Shown here: positions 47,362-58,894 of the stretch, in pieces | Position numbering within the stretch: position 1 is the first letter of the stretch | Layout: each line of letters begins with the position of its first letter | From: Peromyscus leucopus | Taxonomy: Eukaryota > Chordata > Mammalia > Rodentia > Cricetidae | Length of the DNA stretch: 64,000 bases | Direction: 5' to 3' | Assembly: GCF_004664715.2 (NCBI RefSeq) | Contig: NC_051071.1 | Location: forward strand, 86,628,936 to 86,692,935 | Translations under genes and position numbers: made by a program | Notes under the pieces: model-generated | The model's input: only the letters and a program-made list of their open reading frames with translations | Told to the model about the DNA's origin: nothing | Database searches by the model: none

Positions 47362-47731
47362 TGTATTCATTGCTTTTCTATTGCTAAAGAAAAAAATTAT
47401 TTTCTAAAGCATCATGACCAAGACAGCTTTCAGATGGAGATTCATTTGGGGCTTACAGTTCCAGAGGAATAATTGTCCCTGATGGCAAGGCAGAAGTAGC
47501 AGGCCACAGGGAGCTGGAGCAGCAGCTGAGAACTCACATCTTGAAGCACAAACAGGAAAAAGAGAGAGCCAATGCATATGACATATGGCTTTTGGAACTT
47601 CGAAGCCGGCCCCCAGTGACATACTTCCTCCAGCAGGTCCACACCTCTAAGCTTCCCCAAACAACCACAAACTTGGAATCAAATATTCAGATGGCGGAGA
47701 CTACAGTGGCCATCTCGTTTAATCCACCACA
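47362..47731 (-). mobile_element. Solo MaLR-type LTR (ORR1/MT-like), antisense
   Basis: On the minus strand it starts TGTGGTGGATTAAACG and includes 'atgtcactgggggccggctt'. Its plus-strand left edge is TGTATTCATTGC. Flanks CTTAG (47357-47361) and CTTAC (47732-47736) give a 5-bp target duplication with one mismatch, the size used by ERVL/MaLR. Length is 370 bp. Confidence 0.8.
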
Positions 47732-48433
47732 CTTACCAGCCCCCATTCCCTCTGTGCCCTACCTTCCTACCCCTCCCTCCTGTCTCCATCCCTCTTCACC
47801 TATGCCTCACACAGGTCTACTGTCCCCCCTCCCACAAGGCCTCTGTTTTCTCCCTCCCTCTGATGATCACTCTCTGTCTTTCTGGCCTCTATGGGCATTT
47901 CAAGTTAAGTGCACAACTCTAAGGATGCATAGGTAGAATCCCTAGATGAGGGAGAACATGCATCATTTGTCTTTCTGGGCCCGGGGTTACCTCACTCAGT
48001 TCAATATTTTCCAGTTCCATGATTTTCTTGCAGTTTTCACGATTTCATTTTTCTTAACAGAATAAGAAAATCCCATGGTGCTTATGTACCGGGCTTTCAT
48101 TATCTGCTCACAGCTGATGGATATCTAAGCAAATCTATTTCCTATATGTAAGGTTTCCTGTGTGTGAGGTGAGACACAGGGGTCTCCTTTCTGTCGTCTA
48201 CATGTGGAAATCCAGTTTCCCCAGTGCCATTTGTTAAAGGGGCTTTAGCCACTGTAGACTTTTGACAGCTTAAAACTTGGTTGTGTTTCGATTTATTTCT
48301 GGGTGTTCTATTATTCTATTCTATTCCACTCTCTGTTCCATTCCATTCTGTTCTATTTTCCTATAACTCTGCTTTAGTGCTACTACCATGCAGTCTCCCC
48401 TGACTTGTTTTGTAATATTTGTAATATTTTTTA

Positions 48434-48436
<3 letters not shown>

Positions 48437-48487
<51 letters not shown>

Positions 48488-48626
48488 ATGCTTACCCCAG
48501 CACACACATGGAGGTCAAAGGAAAACTTCCAGGAGTTGATTCTTTCCATCCACCATGTGGGTTCTGGGGATTGAATTTAGGATGCCAGGCTTGGCAGCAA
48601 GCGCCTTACCCGCCACCTCACTGGCC
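48437..48626 (-). repeat. B3/B2 SINE with (TG)n tail, nested in L1
   Basis: A (TG)n run (48437-48487) joins the complement of a B3 SINE (gaggtcaaaggaaaacttcc; 'ttggcagcaagcgccttacc'). The word TTTTGTAA flanks the insert at 48408-48415 and 48627-48634, consistent with a target duplication in the host L1. Confidence 0.8.
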
Positions 48627-49224
48627 TTTTGTAACGCAGTTTGATGGGGTATCCCGACACCACAGCACTGCTCTCTATGCTGACTATTTGGGGGCCTTTG
48701 GCGCGTCCATATGAAGTTTGGATTTTTTTCTCTAGTTCTGTGAAGAATTTCATTGGCATTTTGATGAGTTTTGTGCTGATTTGTAGATGGTTTTGAGTCA
48801 CACAGCCATTTCCCAGTATTAACCTGCTTGTTTGTGAACGTGGGGGTAAGCGATACATTTTCTAGTGGTTTCAACATCGTCAAGTTTCTTTGTAAAGGTC
48901 TTTTACCCATTTGTTTAGATTTATTCCTAAGGTTTTGGAAGCTATTGTGAATGGGATTACCCTCCCCCCCATGCCCCATCCATGTCTTTTTCAGCAATTT
49001 CCTTGTTGGTGTATAGGAAAGCTGCAGGCTTTCATAGGTTATTTTTGTATTTTCATACTTTTCTGAATGTGTTTATCAGATCAAAAAGTTTTCTGGTTGG
49101 GTTTTCATTGTCTTTTAAGTATAGGATGATTTCATACACAAGTAGAAATAATGTGTTGCTTCTGTTCCTGATCATATCTCTCTAGTTTTTCTTGTTGTAT
49201 TATCTTGTGTCTTATTGCTAAGTT

Positions 49225-49655
49225 CTAAACCAGGAGGATGTGGCCCACAAAATCAAGGCTTACATGGGCTCACAGACTGAAGCAGCAGGAAGTATGGAGC
49301 CTGCATGGGTGTGCACCAGGTCCTCTGCACGCATGTTGTGGTGGTTAGCTTGGTGTTTTTGTGGGACTCCTAAGAGTGGGAGCAGGTGTGTCTCTGACTT
49401 TTTTGCCTGTTCTCGGGACTCTTTTCTTCCTATTGGGTTGCCTTGTCCAGCTTCATGTGAGGGCCTTTGTCTTCCCTTATTGTATCTTGTCTTGTGTTTG
49501 GTTGCTGTCTCTTGGAGGCTTGTTCTTTTCTGAAGGGAATGAAGGGGATGGGGTTGGGGGTAGGTAGCTGGGAGGAATAGAGTGAGAGTGAGGGGAAACT
49601 GTGGTCTAGATGTATTGTATGAGAGAAGAATCTATTTTCCATTTAAAAAAAAAAA
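49225..49655 (+). mobile_element. Younger L1 3' end inserted in sense into the older L1
   Basis: The L1 3' end landmarks are much better preserved than in the host element: 'gtgcaccaggtcctctgcac', 'ttttgtgggactcctaagag', and 'gtattgtatgagagaagaat', then an 11-A tail at about 49645-49655. It is severely 5'-truncated (about 430 bp). The host L1 resumes after it in antisense. Confidence 0.85.
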
Positions 49656-50928
49656 GAGTCCTGACATTGTAAGTGAGAAGAGTAGTCAACACTGTCCTCT
49701 TCCAGACTTTGGAGGACATGCTCTCAGTTTGCCTCATAGAGTGTCATGCAGGCTAATGGTTTCATCACATTTAGTCTTACATATTGAGGTGTATTCCTTC
49801 TGCTCCCTGTTGCTTCAGAGATTTTATCATCAATGAATGTTGAAGCCTTTCCTGCATGAATTGAAATGACCTTTTCTGTCCTTAAGTCCTTTTGTTTTCT
49901 GATTTATACTTACTGATGTATGTATAACCAGCAATTGCAGTCCCAGAACAAATATTTGGTCATGACGGTCTTCTTTATGTATTTTTTAAATTCAATTTGC
50001 AAGAATTTCATTGGGATGTTTTGCATTTATGTTCACTGGGGAATTGGTCTACAGTTCCTTTGTTTTCTTGTTATCCAGCTTTGATATTAAAATAATGCTG
50101 GCTTTGTAGGGTGAGTTTGGTGATACTCCTTCACTGTCTATGCTAAGGGGCAGTTTGAGGAGCATCGGTGTCAACTTTTACATGGTTGATAGACTGTAGC
50201 AGTGACTCCATTTGGTCCTGAACTGGTTTGTCAGCTTTTGTCTTATTGTTTTGATTTAATTGATTGTTATAGGTTTGTTTAAGTTGTTTCTGTCTTCCAG
50301 GTTTAATCTTGGTAGGTCATTTAAGAATTCATCCGTGTTTTCTAGATTTTTCAAGTGTTCTGAATGTTTCCAAAGTGCACATAATAATTCTCTGTATTTC
50401 ACTGGATAATATTGTAAGCTCCCTTCTCCTCTCCTGCTGGATTACATTGGGCCTTCTTTCTCTTTCTTTTGGTTAGTGTGACTAAGGCTTTGTAAATCTT
50501 ACTTTATCAGAGAGCCAACTCTGGCCAGTTCTACGGGTTGTTTCCCAGCTCTTCATTTCCTTAACTCCTGCCCTGATCTGTCTCTTGCTTTAGGGTTTGG
50601 AGTCTTCTTGTTTCTCTAGGACCTTGAGGTGTGTCATTAGGATATTTGAGATATTTCTGATTTTTTGATGCCAACATTCACGACTATAAACTTTTCTCTC
50701 AGAACTGCCTCACCTGCACCTCAGTTTCTAGTAAGTTGTACCCTCATTTCATCTTAATTTTGGAAATTTTCATTTTCTTCCCAATTTCTTCTGTGACTCA
50801 TTATCATTCAAGAGTACACTGTTCAGTCTTCATGTATCTGCACACTTCCTGTAATTCTTCTTGCTATTGATCTGGCTATGATCTGATTAGGCACAAAAGA
50901 TCATTTCAATTCTTCTGTATTTGGTAAG

Positions 50929-51303
50929 TGTGGTGATTTGAATGAGAATAGTACCCATAGGCTCATGTATTTGAATGCTTGGTACCCAGTTGGTGGAACC
51001 ATTTGGGACAGATTAGGAGGTGTAATCTTATTGGAGAAGGTGTGTCACTGGGGGTGGACTCTAAGGTGTCAAAAGCCCGCACCATTCCCAGTTAGCTCTC
51101 CCTCTGCCTAGGCATCTTGTCTCAATGTGTGAGCTCTCAGCTGCTGCTCCAGTGCCACACCAGCCTGCCTGCTGCCATGCTCCCCCATCGATGGTCATGG
51201 ACCCTAAGCCTCTGTGACTATAAACTTACAAAGTCAATGCTTTGTTTTATAAGTATCCTAGGTCAAGGTATTTTTTCACAACAACTGAGAAGTAACTAAG
51301 ACA
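50929..51303 (+). mobile_element. Solo MaLR-type LTR (ORR1/MT-like) nested in L1
   Basis: TGTGGTGATTTGAATG...AACTAAGACA, 375 bp, with identical 5-bp target duplications GTAAG (50924-50928 and 51304-51308). The internal words 'ggctcatgtatttgaatgct' and 'gaaggtgtgtcactgggggt' are MaLR-typical. It is related to the antisense copy at 47362-47731. Confidence 0.92.
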
Positions 51304-52068
51304 GTAAGGTTTGATTTGTGGACTAGATTGTGATCTGTTTTAGAGAAAGGTCCATGGGCTGATGAGGAAAATGTATAGTTCTGTTGGGTGGAATATTCTG
51401 TTTATAACTGTTAACTCCACTAGGCCTATGGTGTATTCAACTGAAATTTAATGTCTCTTTTCAGTTTGGATGACCTATGTGGAGATGAGAATGGGCCACT
51501 GAAATAATTCATTATTATCAACTCCTTTCTCACTATCAAAGAATCTTCTTTAAAACAACAACAACAATAACAGCAACAAACCAGAGTTTATGAAGGTGCC
51601 CATGTATCTGATGGGTCACTTTTTGAGTTTCAAATTTTATTTTGGCACTTGTCTATTTTAACATAAAACACCTGGGGTGGATTCTTTGGGTACAACTTAT
51701 TTATTGTCCCTTCAGCTTCCTGGTTGTAGATAACCATTTTTTCCCCCATATTTGGACAGGTTAGAGGTGTTGAGTTGCTTTTTGCTTAAGCTCTGGCCTT
51801 TGGTTTCTTTCTTTTCCTTGTGTTCTCTCACATTTCATACACTGGTCTATTTGATGCCATTCTGATCTTAAGAATCTTATGCTTCCCGTATTTTCCATTT
51901 CCTTTTGCTCCTTTGAATTATTTTCAGCAGCTTCTCTAAGTGCATGAACATTTTCTTCTGCCTGATCTAGGATTTGTCTAACTCCTTCTAGTGGTTTTTA
52001 AAAGCTTAGTTATTTTTTTTCTCCAGTTGGATGTTTTGTTGTTGTTTAGAACAGTTAAGCATCTTCTC

Positions 52069-52272
52069 TCAATCAGGTAAAATTCTCTGCCCATGCATTA
52101 TTCTTTTGACTTTGCTAAACATCTTCATGAGAGCTATTTTGAATTCTCTTTCAGGGAATACTGCTATTACCTTTGAATTCATCTCTAAGGGTTTAGCTTC
52201 CTCTTTGTTCAGAACAATTCTGCGGGATTCTTCATTTTTCTCGACTTGTATTGAAATTTGTATGTCAAGCAA
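52069..52272 (-). pseudogene. L1 ORF1-like remnant
   Basis: A 67-codon minus-strand frame with an EREFKIAL word and lysine/glutamate-rich composition like the L1 ORF1 coiled-coil/RRM boundary. Its position beyond the ORF2 5' part of the host L1 agrees. It is far shorter than a complete ORF1. Confidence 0.6.
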
Positions 52273-52570
52273 TATAGCAACTCCTCCCAGTTTTCACTGG
52301 TGGGCTGCAGAAAGTAAAGGGCCTCATCTATCAGTCTGGCCGACCCTCTAGGCTAGCCCTCTTCCCGAGGACTCTACCAGCTCCTTCTCTCCCCTGAAAG
52401 AAGCAAGTTCTTGTCTGTCTGCTTGCATGCAGCACTCATCCATTCATTCTCTCACCGACAGTAGCTGAGGCTCCCTCACCCCAGACCCCATCTTCTCAGT
52501 CAGTACTGAACACAGATAAGATACGTCCTGTATTTCCAGCCTGCACCCCTCTCCATTCTCCCTCAGATCG

Positions 52571-53027
52571 TTGGGCTGTCCCAGTCTCGCCAGAGCTCCA
52601 AGACTATCAGGACAAAAGCCAGCTCTTTGGGAAGACTTCTAAGAAAAAAATGGGGCATTGGACATGTATACCACTTCTTTCTTTTCTTAGGAGAAGGTGG
52701 GAGGTACAGGGACTGTTTTTGACCACAGGACATTGTTTTGGAAGTAGAGATTCCATACAAACCCCATTGACTTTGGCGAGTTTGATTTCACATTCACGCA
52801 GGGTAGAGGAGCCTTTCAGATGTTTCTCAAGTTTTCAAGAGAACTTGTCAACTGTTGCTGAATTAGAGGTGGAAGGAAGATAGGAAGGTATTGGGGCTTT
52901 CTACTCAACATCTAAAAGATCCCACATACTTCTATTGGTTAAGAGTGGCTAAGACAAAAGTTAAGTAAAAATGGACATTTGGAGTTAATAATGATGACTA
53001 TTTTTATATATAAGAAGTGCTGTATCA
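52571..53027. other. Unassigned DNA
   Basis: No recognised gene or repeat. Confidence 0.45.
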
Positions 53028-53189
53028 GCCGGGCAGTGGTGGCACACGCCTTTAATCTCAGCACTTGGGAGGCAGAGGCAGGTGGATCTCTGTGAGTTCA
53101 AGGCCAGCCTGGGCTACAGAGTGAGTTCCAGGAAAGGCACCAAAGCTACACAGAGGAACCCTGTCTCAAAAAACCAAAAAATATATATC

Positions 53190-53224
<35 letters not shown>
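53028..53224 (+). repeat. B1 SINE, full length, with (AAAT)n tail
   Basis: B1 starts gccgggcagtggtggcacac and includes gttccaggaaaggcaccaaag. It ends in an A-rich tail expanded to (AAAT)n at about 53190-53224. Flanking aagtgctgtat and aagtgctatgttat words suggest the target duplication. Confidence 0.95.
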
Positions 53225-54554
53225 AAGTGCTATGTTATCCCACATTGTTCTTTGGAAAGAAGTATGAATAAAAAAGTATTGTTTCCTGAACTGTGTGAAT
53301 GAAGCTTATAAGCAAACAAGGAGATACATTAGTCATGTGAAACTCTAATATTCAAACATATTCAAACAAGAATTCAAGTATATAAACATTCACAAAGCTA
53401 TTTTCAAATTTAGAATAGTATGTAATGTTAACTTGGATCATAAATAATCATGTATTGATAGTACAACCATGATTATATTATTTACAGAAATCCATTTGTT
53501 ACATTATTTCAAAAGGTAATATATTTCCAATGTGCTATAAATTTGTAACTTATTTATTATAAATATATTGGTGAAAAATATTTATTTTCAGGCATATATG
53601 CTTAGTGTCAAAGTTTTGATTTGAGCAATATCCATTCTTGAATATGGCACTGGGGCCTCTCTCCTCTACAGGTCAGAAGTGAGAATGACGGAGTGTAGCA
53701 AGTGTGTCCAGTGCAGTGGTTGAAATAGTTACAATGGTATCTACTTGTTTTCATTACTTTTTATTGCTGTATTGAGATGAGAACATATTTTGAGCCACCA
53801 TAGCAGATCTGTTCTTTGTGAACAATTGTGAGCCACCCAGCTCTCTTTCTAATGGAATATTCTATGCTGAAAAAAGTTCCCTTAAGATGAATTTTGGTTC
53901 ATGGTCTTTTCAATCTTGTGAACCTTCATATGCCATCATTAATTATCTATATTTTCCAACCTGGTTGAGTGAAATCATTAAGTTTCATCAGCAAGAAGAT
54001 CAGCGTGTTGCAAACCTTCGGTTGCATTTGCCTTAAGCTGAGATGCGATGGAGGCTGTGAGCGGACGCAATGCCTCAGCTTGCATGCAGCTGTCATCACC
54101 GCCTAGCATGTTTCACTGGCTCCATTAGCAGAAAGAGCCTGCAGGGATCTCTACATCAAACACATTAAAAACTTAGATTGTCAACAAGCGCAGTCTAAGC
54201 TGGACCTCATAGCCCATTTAGAAACTGATTGTCTCTAGTAATTGGGCTTTCTGGAGTTACTGTATCAGTGTCATATCAAAACTTGCCCTTTTCTCTTCAG
54301 CTGTATGTCTCGGGCACTCTCTGCCTCTCTCTCCATTCTGTCCTAACACGATAATCTGACTTTCCACTGGCAACCTTGATTAGCAATGTGTAAAATCACT
54401 GTAAGGCAAGGGGTTGGATAATAGGATCATGCTTTATTTCATTATTAGCCGAGTTAATGAGAAATCCAAGGAAAGAAGGTACAGTCCATCGTTGTGACTG
54501 GGGTTGCATATACATTTGGGCTCCCATATTGCTTACATGATTCGTGGTGTAATT

Positions 54555-54556
<2 letters not shown>
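53225..54556. other. Unassigned AT-rich DNA
   Basis: No recognised gene or repeat in 1.3 kb. Confidence 0.5.
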
Positions 54557-54600
<44 letters not shown>

Positions 54601-54645
54601 GCATGCATGCATGTGCGCACACACACACACACATGTGCACACTTG
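54557..54645. repeat. (CA)n plus alternating purine-pyrimidine tract
   Basis: (AC)n at 54557-54596 is followed by gcatgcatgcatgtgcgcac and a second CA run ending near 54643. Nearly all of it alternates purine and pyrimidine. Confidence 0.9.
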
Positions 54646-56172
54646 GGTCATCCTTATCAAGGGCTGCTCCGCTGATGACTTCACAGCTGAATGCACTGTT
54701 GTGGGGTGGTGACTTCCCAGCTTTGAAGCTGTGACCTAGGATAGGGAAAGGGTTTATCTTGTCCTCAGCCCCTCCTCTTCCTCACCCTCCTCTCTCACCT
54801 CCAGGAGGTGAACAACAATGTCCTTCCACAGGCTTCCACAGCCCAAGAACAATGGAGCCAGTTGTCTGTGAGCCCTCTGAAACAGTGAATGGAAACAAGC
54901 CTTTCTTCCCTTGAAAATGTCAGTGTGCTCTAAGTCAGTTTAGGTGGACCTGGGTGCGATGTCCTTCCTCTGTGGCAATCTCAGGTAAACACTAGAGATT
55001 CTACAGGTCAGAAACTCCAGTTTACAAATGAGCTTTACAAACTATACCCCTGAGAAAGTGCACCTTGATGTATTTAATCAGAGAGTTGTCTCTTGGTTTT
55101 TAATGAGAAATCAAATAAAAAAATGAGATTTCTTGTCATGTCAGTGCCAAAATAGTATTTTTTATGGAGATCATGAACAGACTAAATAAGTGAGTGTGTC
55201 AGTCTCCCCAACACATAAGACATTTTGCCTGACATTGAGCCATTTCAGTTTTCATGACAATGTGTCCTTTGTATCACAAATTCACACTAATGTACATTCT
55301 GAGGGCAGTCTTTATTAAGTTATGCTGACTTCTAAATAATTCGAATAAATCTACAGATCCATTCTTTTCTGTTTTCTACTCATGGCCTTCTCTTCTTCCC
55401 TCCCTCCTTTACCATTCATTCCTTCTTTTCCCCTCGTTCCCTAACCTCCCCCTCTCCCTCCCCCTCCACTCCTTCTTCCTTCCCCCCTCCTTCCCTCTTC
55501 CTTCCCCTGTCCTTTCCTCATCCTTCTGTGACGACACGTTAGTTGAACACGAATATCTCATCTAAAAATCCTCACAGCCTGTCTCAGTGTTCACTAGCGT
55601 CTCCTTCCCCACCTCCCACCCCCAACTCCCTCAACCTGCCTGAGGAGAGACTTGCCTTATTTTAAGGAAGAACATAAAGCGTAGCGAGCATCCACGCTCA
55701 GTGCAATAACCGAGAGAAAAGTATGTGGGGCTTTTGATTGCTTTTTCCTGAAGTGTCTCATGTATTTTAAATAAACTTGTTGAAATTCAGATCTAAGCCT
55801 GTTCCCACTCGATGGCGAAGGCTCTGGCTGAGCATCATTTGTAGCCACAGCCCCACGATGAGCAGGTCACATCTGGCTTCTGTGATTTATCTGTGACCTT
55901 CATCTCCCCTTCCCTGCCCTCATCCCTTCCTTTCTGTCCATGACCTCCCTCCTGGTGTGAGAGATCCAGACAAAAGTCTGATCCTTCCAAGGACATTCCT
56001 TCCACTTATGACCTGAGAGCTCACCTTTCTTCTGAACCCAGTGGCATCTGGATTGTGCCACTGCACTGCCACATGCCACGGTCTGACTTGTCCTGTGTTC
56101 TTCATAGAGTTTCAGTGACATCATCATCCTTGCCACAAACATTCCTCTCCCAGTGAATGCCCCACAGGGTAA
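54646..56172. other. Unassigned DNA with a pyrimidine-rich tract
   Basis: Mostly unrecognised. The plus strand is strongly pyrimidine-rich at 55371-55530, and more mildly at 55600-55640. Confidence 0.5.
55371..55530 (+). repeat. Polypyrimidine tract
   Basis: About 160 bp composed almost entirely of C and T with few purines (tccctccc, cccctcc, ttcctt words). It has triplex-forming potential and is probably low-complexity repeat. Confidence 0.85.
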
Positions 56173-56523
56173 TGTAGCTGGAGAGTTTCTCTCTAGGTCC
56201 CACCAAGCCCTGGCAGTCCCACAGCCCACTTATAAAATAAACACACAGACGCTTATATTATTTAAACTGTTTGGCCTAATGGCTCAGGTGTCTTGCTATC
56301 TAGTTCTTACATCTTAAATTAACCCATTTCTATAAATCTATACCTTGCCACATGGCTTGTGGCTTACCACCATCTTGCATGTTGGTACTCATGGCAGCAG
56401 CTGGTAGCATCTCCTGACTTAGCCTTCCTGTTCCCAGAATTCTCTTCTCTGCTTGTCCCACGTACTTCCTGCCTGGCTACTGGCCAATCAGCATTTTATC
56501 TATACAGAACGATATCCACAGCA
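56173..56523 (-). mobile_element. Solo LTR, LTR1 family (copy 5)
   Basis: Minus-strand ends TGCTGTGG...CTCCAGCTACA, with identical 6-bp target duplications GGGTAA (56167-56172 and 56524-56529). The proximal CCAAT box (ggccaatcagc) is kept, but the distal one is lost (tatacagaacg instead). Length is 351 bp. Confidence 0.93.
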
Positions 56524-57269
56524 GGGTAAATAAGTGAGGTGTCAACCTGTGACTTTCTCACAACTACCTCTCCACATGTAAATGTGAAGTCCCATGCCAT
56601 CTTAGAATGTCTTTTCCTTCACTTTGAATTTTAATATACTTTTGGTTAAAATATAATTTCTGCACTTTCCCCTTCCCTCTCCTCACTGCAGCTCCTCTCA
56701 TGCCCCCTCCTAACCCCTTCCAGATCCCCTTACTTTCAAGCTGAGAGCCACTGCATTCCTGATTATTATTGCATGTATATGCATGCACAAGTAAATTTTA
56801 AAAACCTGCTGAGTCTGTTTTTGTTGTTGGTGTATATATAGTTTCAAGGCTGACTGCTTTGTAATGGACAACCAAGTAGGGGCCTTGTTCCCTGAGGAGG
56901 CTAATGCTCCCTCTCTCAGCAGTCATCAGTTGTCTGTAGTTCCTTAACCAAAGGTGGGAGGGGGCAGGGGGCATGAAATCCCCTCCCTTCTGCGTTACCA
57001 TGTTTATTATTATTATTATTTATTTTTAATACTATGTTTATTATTATTGCTATTGTTCAGATCTTATTTATGTAGCAATTTCTGTGACAAACTGTTCCAC
57101 TGCAAACTTGCTGGTATTTTGACTTTTAAAATCTTTCAGCCCCTTCATCCATAATGTCTAGATACAGAAGCTGTGATGTAGATGTATCCACTGGGGCTGG
57201 GTTCCCCATGATCTGTTGAGCTCTGTATTGTATCCAGCTGTGGTTTTCAGCAGCGAAGAGAGGCTTCTG

Positions 57270-57408
57270 GGCGATGGTGGCACATACCTTTAATCCCAGC
57301 ACTTGGAAGGCAGAGGCAGGTGGATCTCTGAATTCAAGGCTATCACGATCTACAGAGCGAATCCAGGACTGTCAGGGCTACACAGAGAAACCCCATCTCA
57401 AAAATCTA
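57270..57408 (+). repeat. B1 SINE nested in the L1 3' UTR
   Basis: It starts 'gggcgatggtggcacatacc' and contains ctacacagagaaaccccatc. An A/C-rich tail follows (CCAAAA and CAAA units, 57409-57520). Confidence 0.92.
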
Positions 57409-57642
57409 AACCAAACCAAAACCAAAACCAAAACCAAAAACAAAACAACAACAAAAAACAACCAAACAAACAGAAAACAACCAACCCACCAAAAAACAAA
57501 CAAACAAACCAACAAAAAAACCTAGGAGGTTTCTTTGATGAGGGATGATGGTTACTTGTGGGTGTAAGGAAAACAAACAAACAAAAAAACCTGGGAGGTT
57601 TCCTTGATGAGAGATGGTGGTTACCTGTGGGTGTCAGGAAAA
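57409..57642. repeat. Expanded B1 tail and a 69-bp tandem duplication
   Basis: After (CCAAAA)n/(CAAA)n, a 53-bp L1 3' UTR segment occurs twice: 57521-57573 and 57590-57642, period 69 bp, about six differences. A caaacaaa-type spacer precedes each copy. Confidence 0.88.
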
Positions 57643-58187
57643 GATCTGGAATGTAGTTAGGAACTGTGCTGGTCTAGGAAAGTGGCGGTAGTGGTTGGTC
57701 TTCTAAGGCCCATGAGTCACTAGCCCTGGGAAGATGGCTAACTCTGGGCATGATTTCCTTCTTGTGGCAGGGGTCTATGTCCATCAGAGAGCTGCTGGCC
57801 GCCACTGACATGCAAGTGCCACTGACTGCAGCTGTGCAGATTGCGTCAAGCTGTCAGTCGTCCTCAGGTGTTGCAGGTGGGCAGGACCATTCAGTTGCTT
57901 CCCCCTCCCTTGTGCTTAGTGTTTTCTGGAACCATGGAAGCTGACCCCAGGAAGGAGGTTTTCAGGTCAGAACCAGCTTGGCTCGTCCAAGTTGTACATT
58001 CTAAGTATGTGGTGTCTTCAGCCACAGAGGCAACCCATGGCAGCCATCACATTCCATGTTGTTTTGGGAGCCACTTGGACTCTACTGACCAATGAGAAAG
58101 GAGGGCTCTCATGTCTGCTGGTACTGGGATCTTGGTTAGTAAATGGTACTTGTAGGGGTCATTGTTAGGACAAGTGGCATAACTTTA

Positions 58188-58190
<3 letters not shown>

Positions 58191-58223
<33 letters not shown>

Positions 58224-58246
58224 GCACACACACACACACGCACAGG
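58191..58246. repeat. (CA)n with CG interruptions
   Basis: AC repeats interrupted by cgcac/cgcgc units. Confidence 0.95.
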
Positions 58247-58499
58247 TATTGTGTATGATTTTACGTAGATATGAAATTTCTTGGGCCTTTACCAAACAAC
58301 TCTGGCGTTCTTTGTCCCTCTGTCCTCCCACCTCCCCTACTCCTCCCAGGTCGGAGCTCCCTCCCTGTTTTTCTCTTTCCTGCCTCAGATCACTTGGATT
58401 CTGCTATCTCACCCACCACATTCCAAGTACCTGCAGTTTTCCGGTTTCTGCAGTTGCTCCATGTTGTGTCTTCACATTCCTAAGCAGAGGCATTTGAGC

Positions 58500-58682
58500 T
58501 GTATAACAAAGCTATCTGGGCATGATGGGAGCGTGTCCAGTAAGCAGTGTTCCTCCATGGTTCCTTCCTTCATTTCCCACCCTGAATTCCCTCAGTGATG
58601 AACCTGGAAATGTAAGCCAAATAAACCCATTACTTCTGCTTGTCATTAGAATATTCAGCAACAGAAAGCAAACTAAAACACT
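58500..58682 (+). repeat. MaLR-like rodent repeat, 3' part (tentative)
   Basis: cagtaagcagtgttcctcc, then 'ctcagtgatgaacctggaaa' and 'gtaagccaaataaacccatt' resemble the 3' half of the repeat type also seen at 2985-3350. Confidence 0.5.
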
Positions 58683-58894
58683 GGCATATATTGGGTTTCT
58701 GTTGCTTCTAAAGAGAGCAGGTAGCCACTTCTAGAGGACATTCTAAAACAGCAAAATCAAGGTGTGAGTGTTAGTTTCCATAGCCTGCCTTTATCCTACA
58801 CAAGAGGAAATTAGACTTTTGAAATCAATTCATTTGCAAGTAAGAAGATTCCCAGTGGAAGATGGTGTTGGGAGATTTCTACTCTGTTTTCCAT

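Larger units (their letters stand above)
47738..52570 (-). mobile_element. Old L1, almost full length but decayed, antisense, with nested inserts
   Basis: From left to right on the plus strand: the antisense ORF2 C-terminus (tacctcactcagttcaatat near 47990), an apparent internal deletion near 48125-48170, the reverse transcriptase and endonuclease regions (48640-51900), and an ORF1-like part (minus-strand frame 52069-52272 with the word EREFKIAL). The possible 5' UTR extends to about 52570. Inserts are a B3 SINE, a younger L1 3' end in the opposite direction and a MaLR LTR. Frames are broken throughout. Confidence 0.8.
56600..58110 (-). mobile_element. L1 3' UTR (Lx-like), antisense, with nested B1
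   Basis: Lx-type 3' UTR landmarks in antisense: 'ctaaccccttccagatcccc' near 56711, 'ctctcagcagtcatcagttg' near 56913, 'ccactggggctgggttcccc' near 57189, and gtatgtggtgtcttcagccac near 58003. A B1 and its expanded tail split it at about 57270-57520. There is no ORF part. Confidence 0.8.

Noticed and set aside
48515..48997. 160-codon minus-strand open frame
   Set aside because: It spans a B3 SINE and decayed L1 ORF2 sequence; the middle resembles L1 ORF2 C-terminal words. It is not a host gene.
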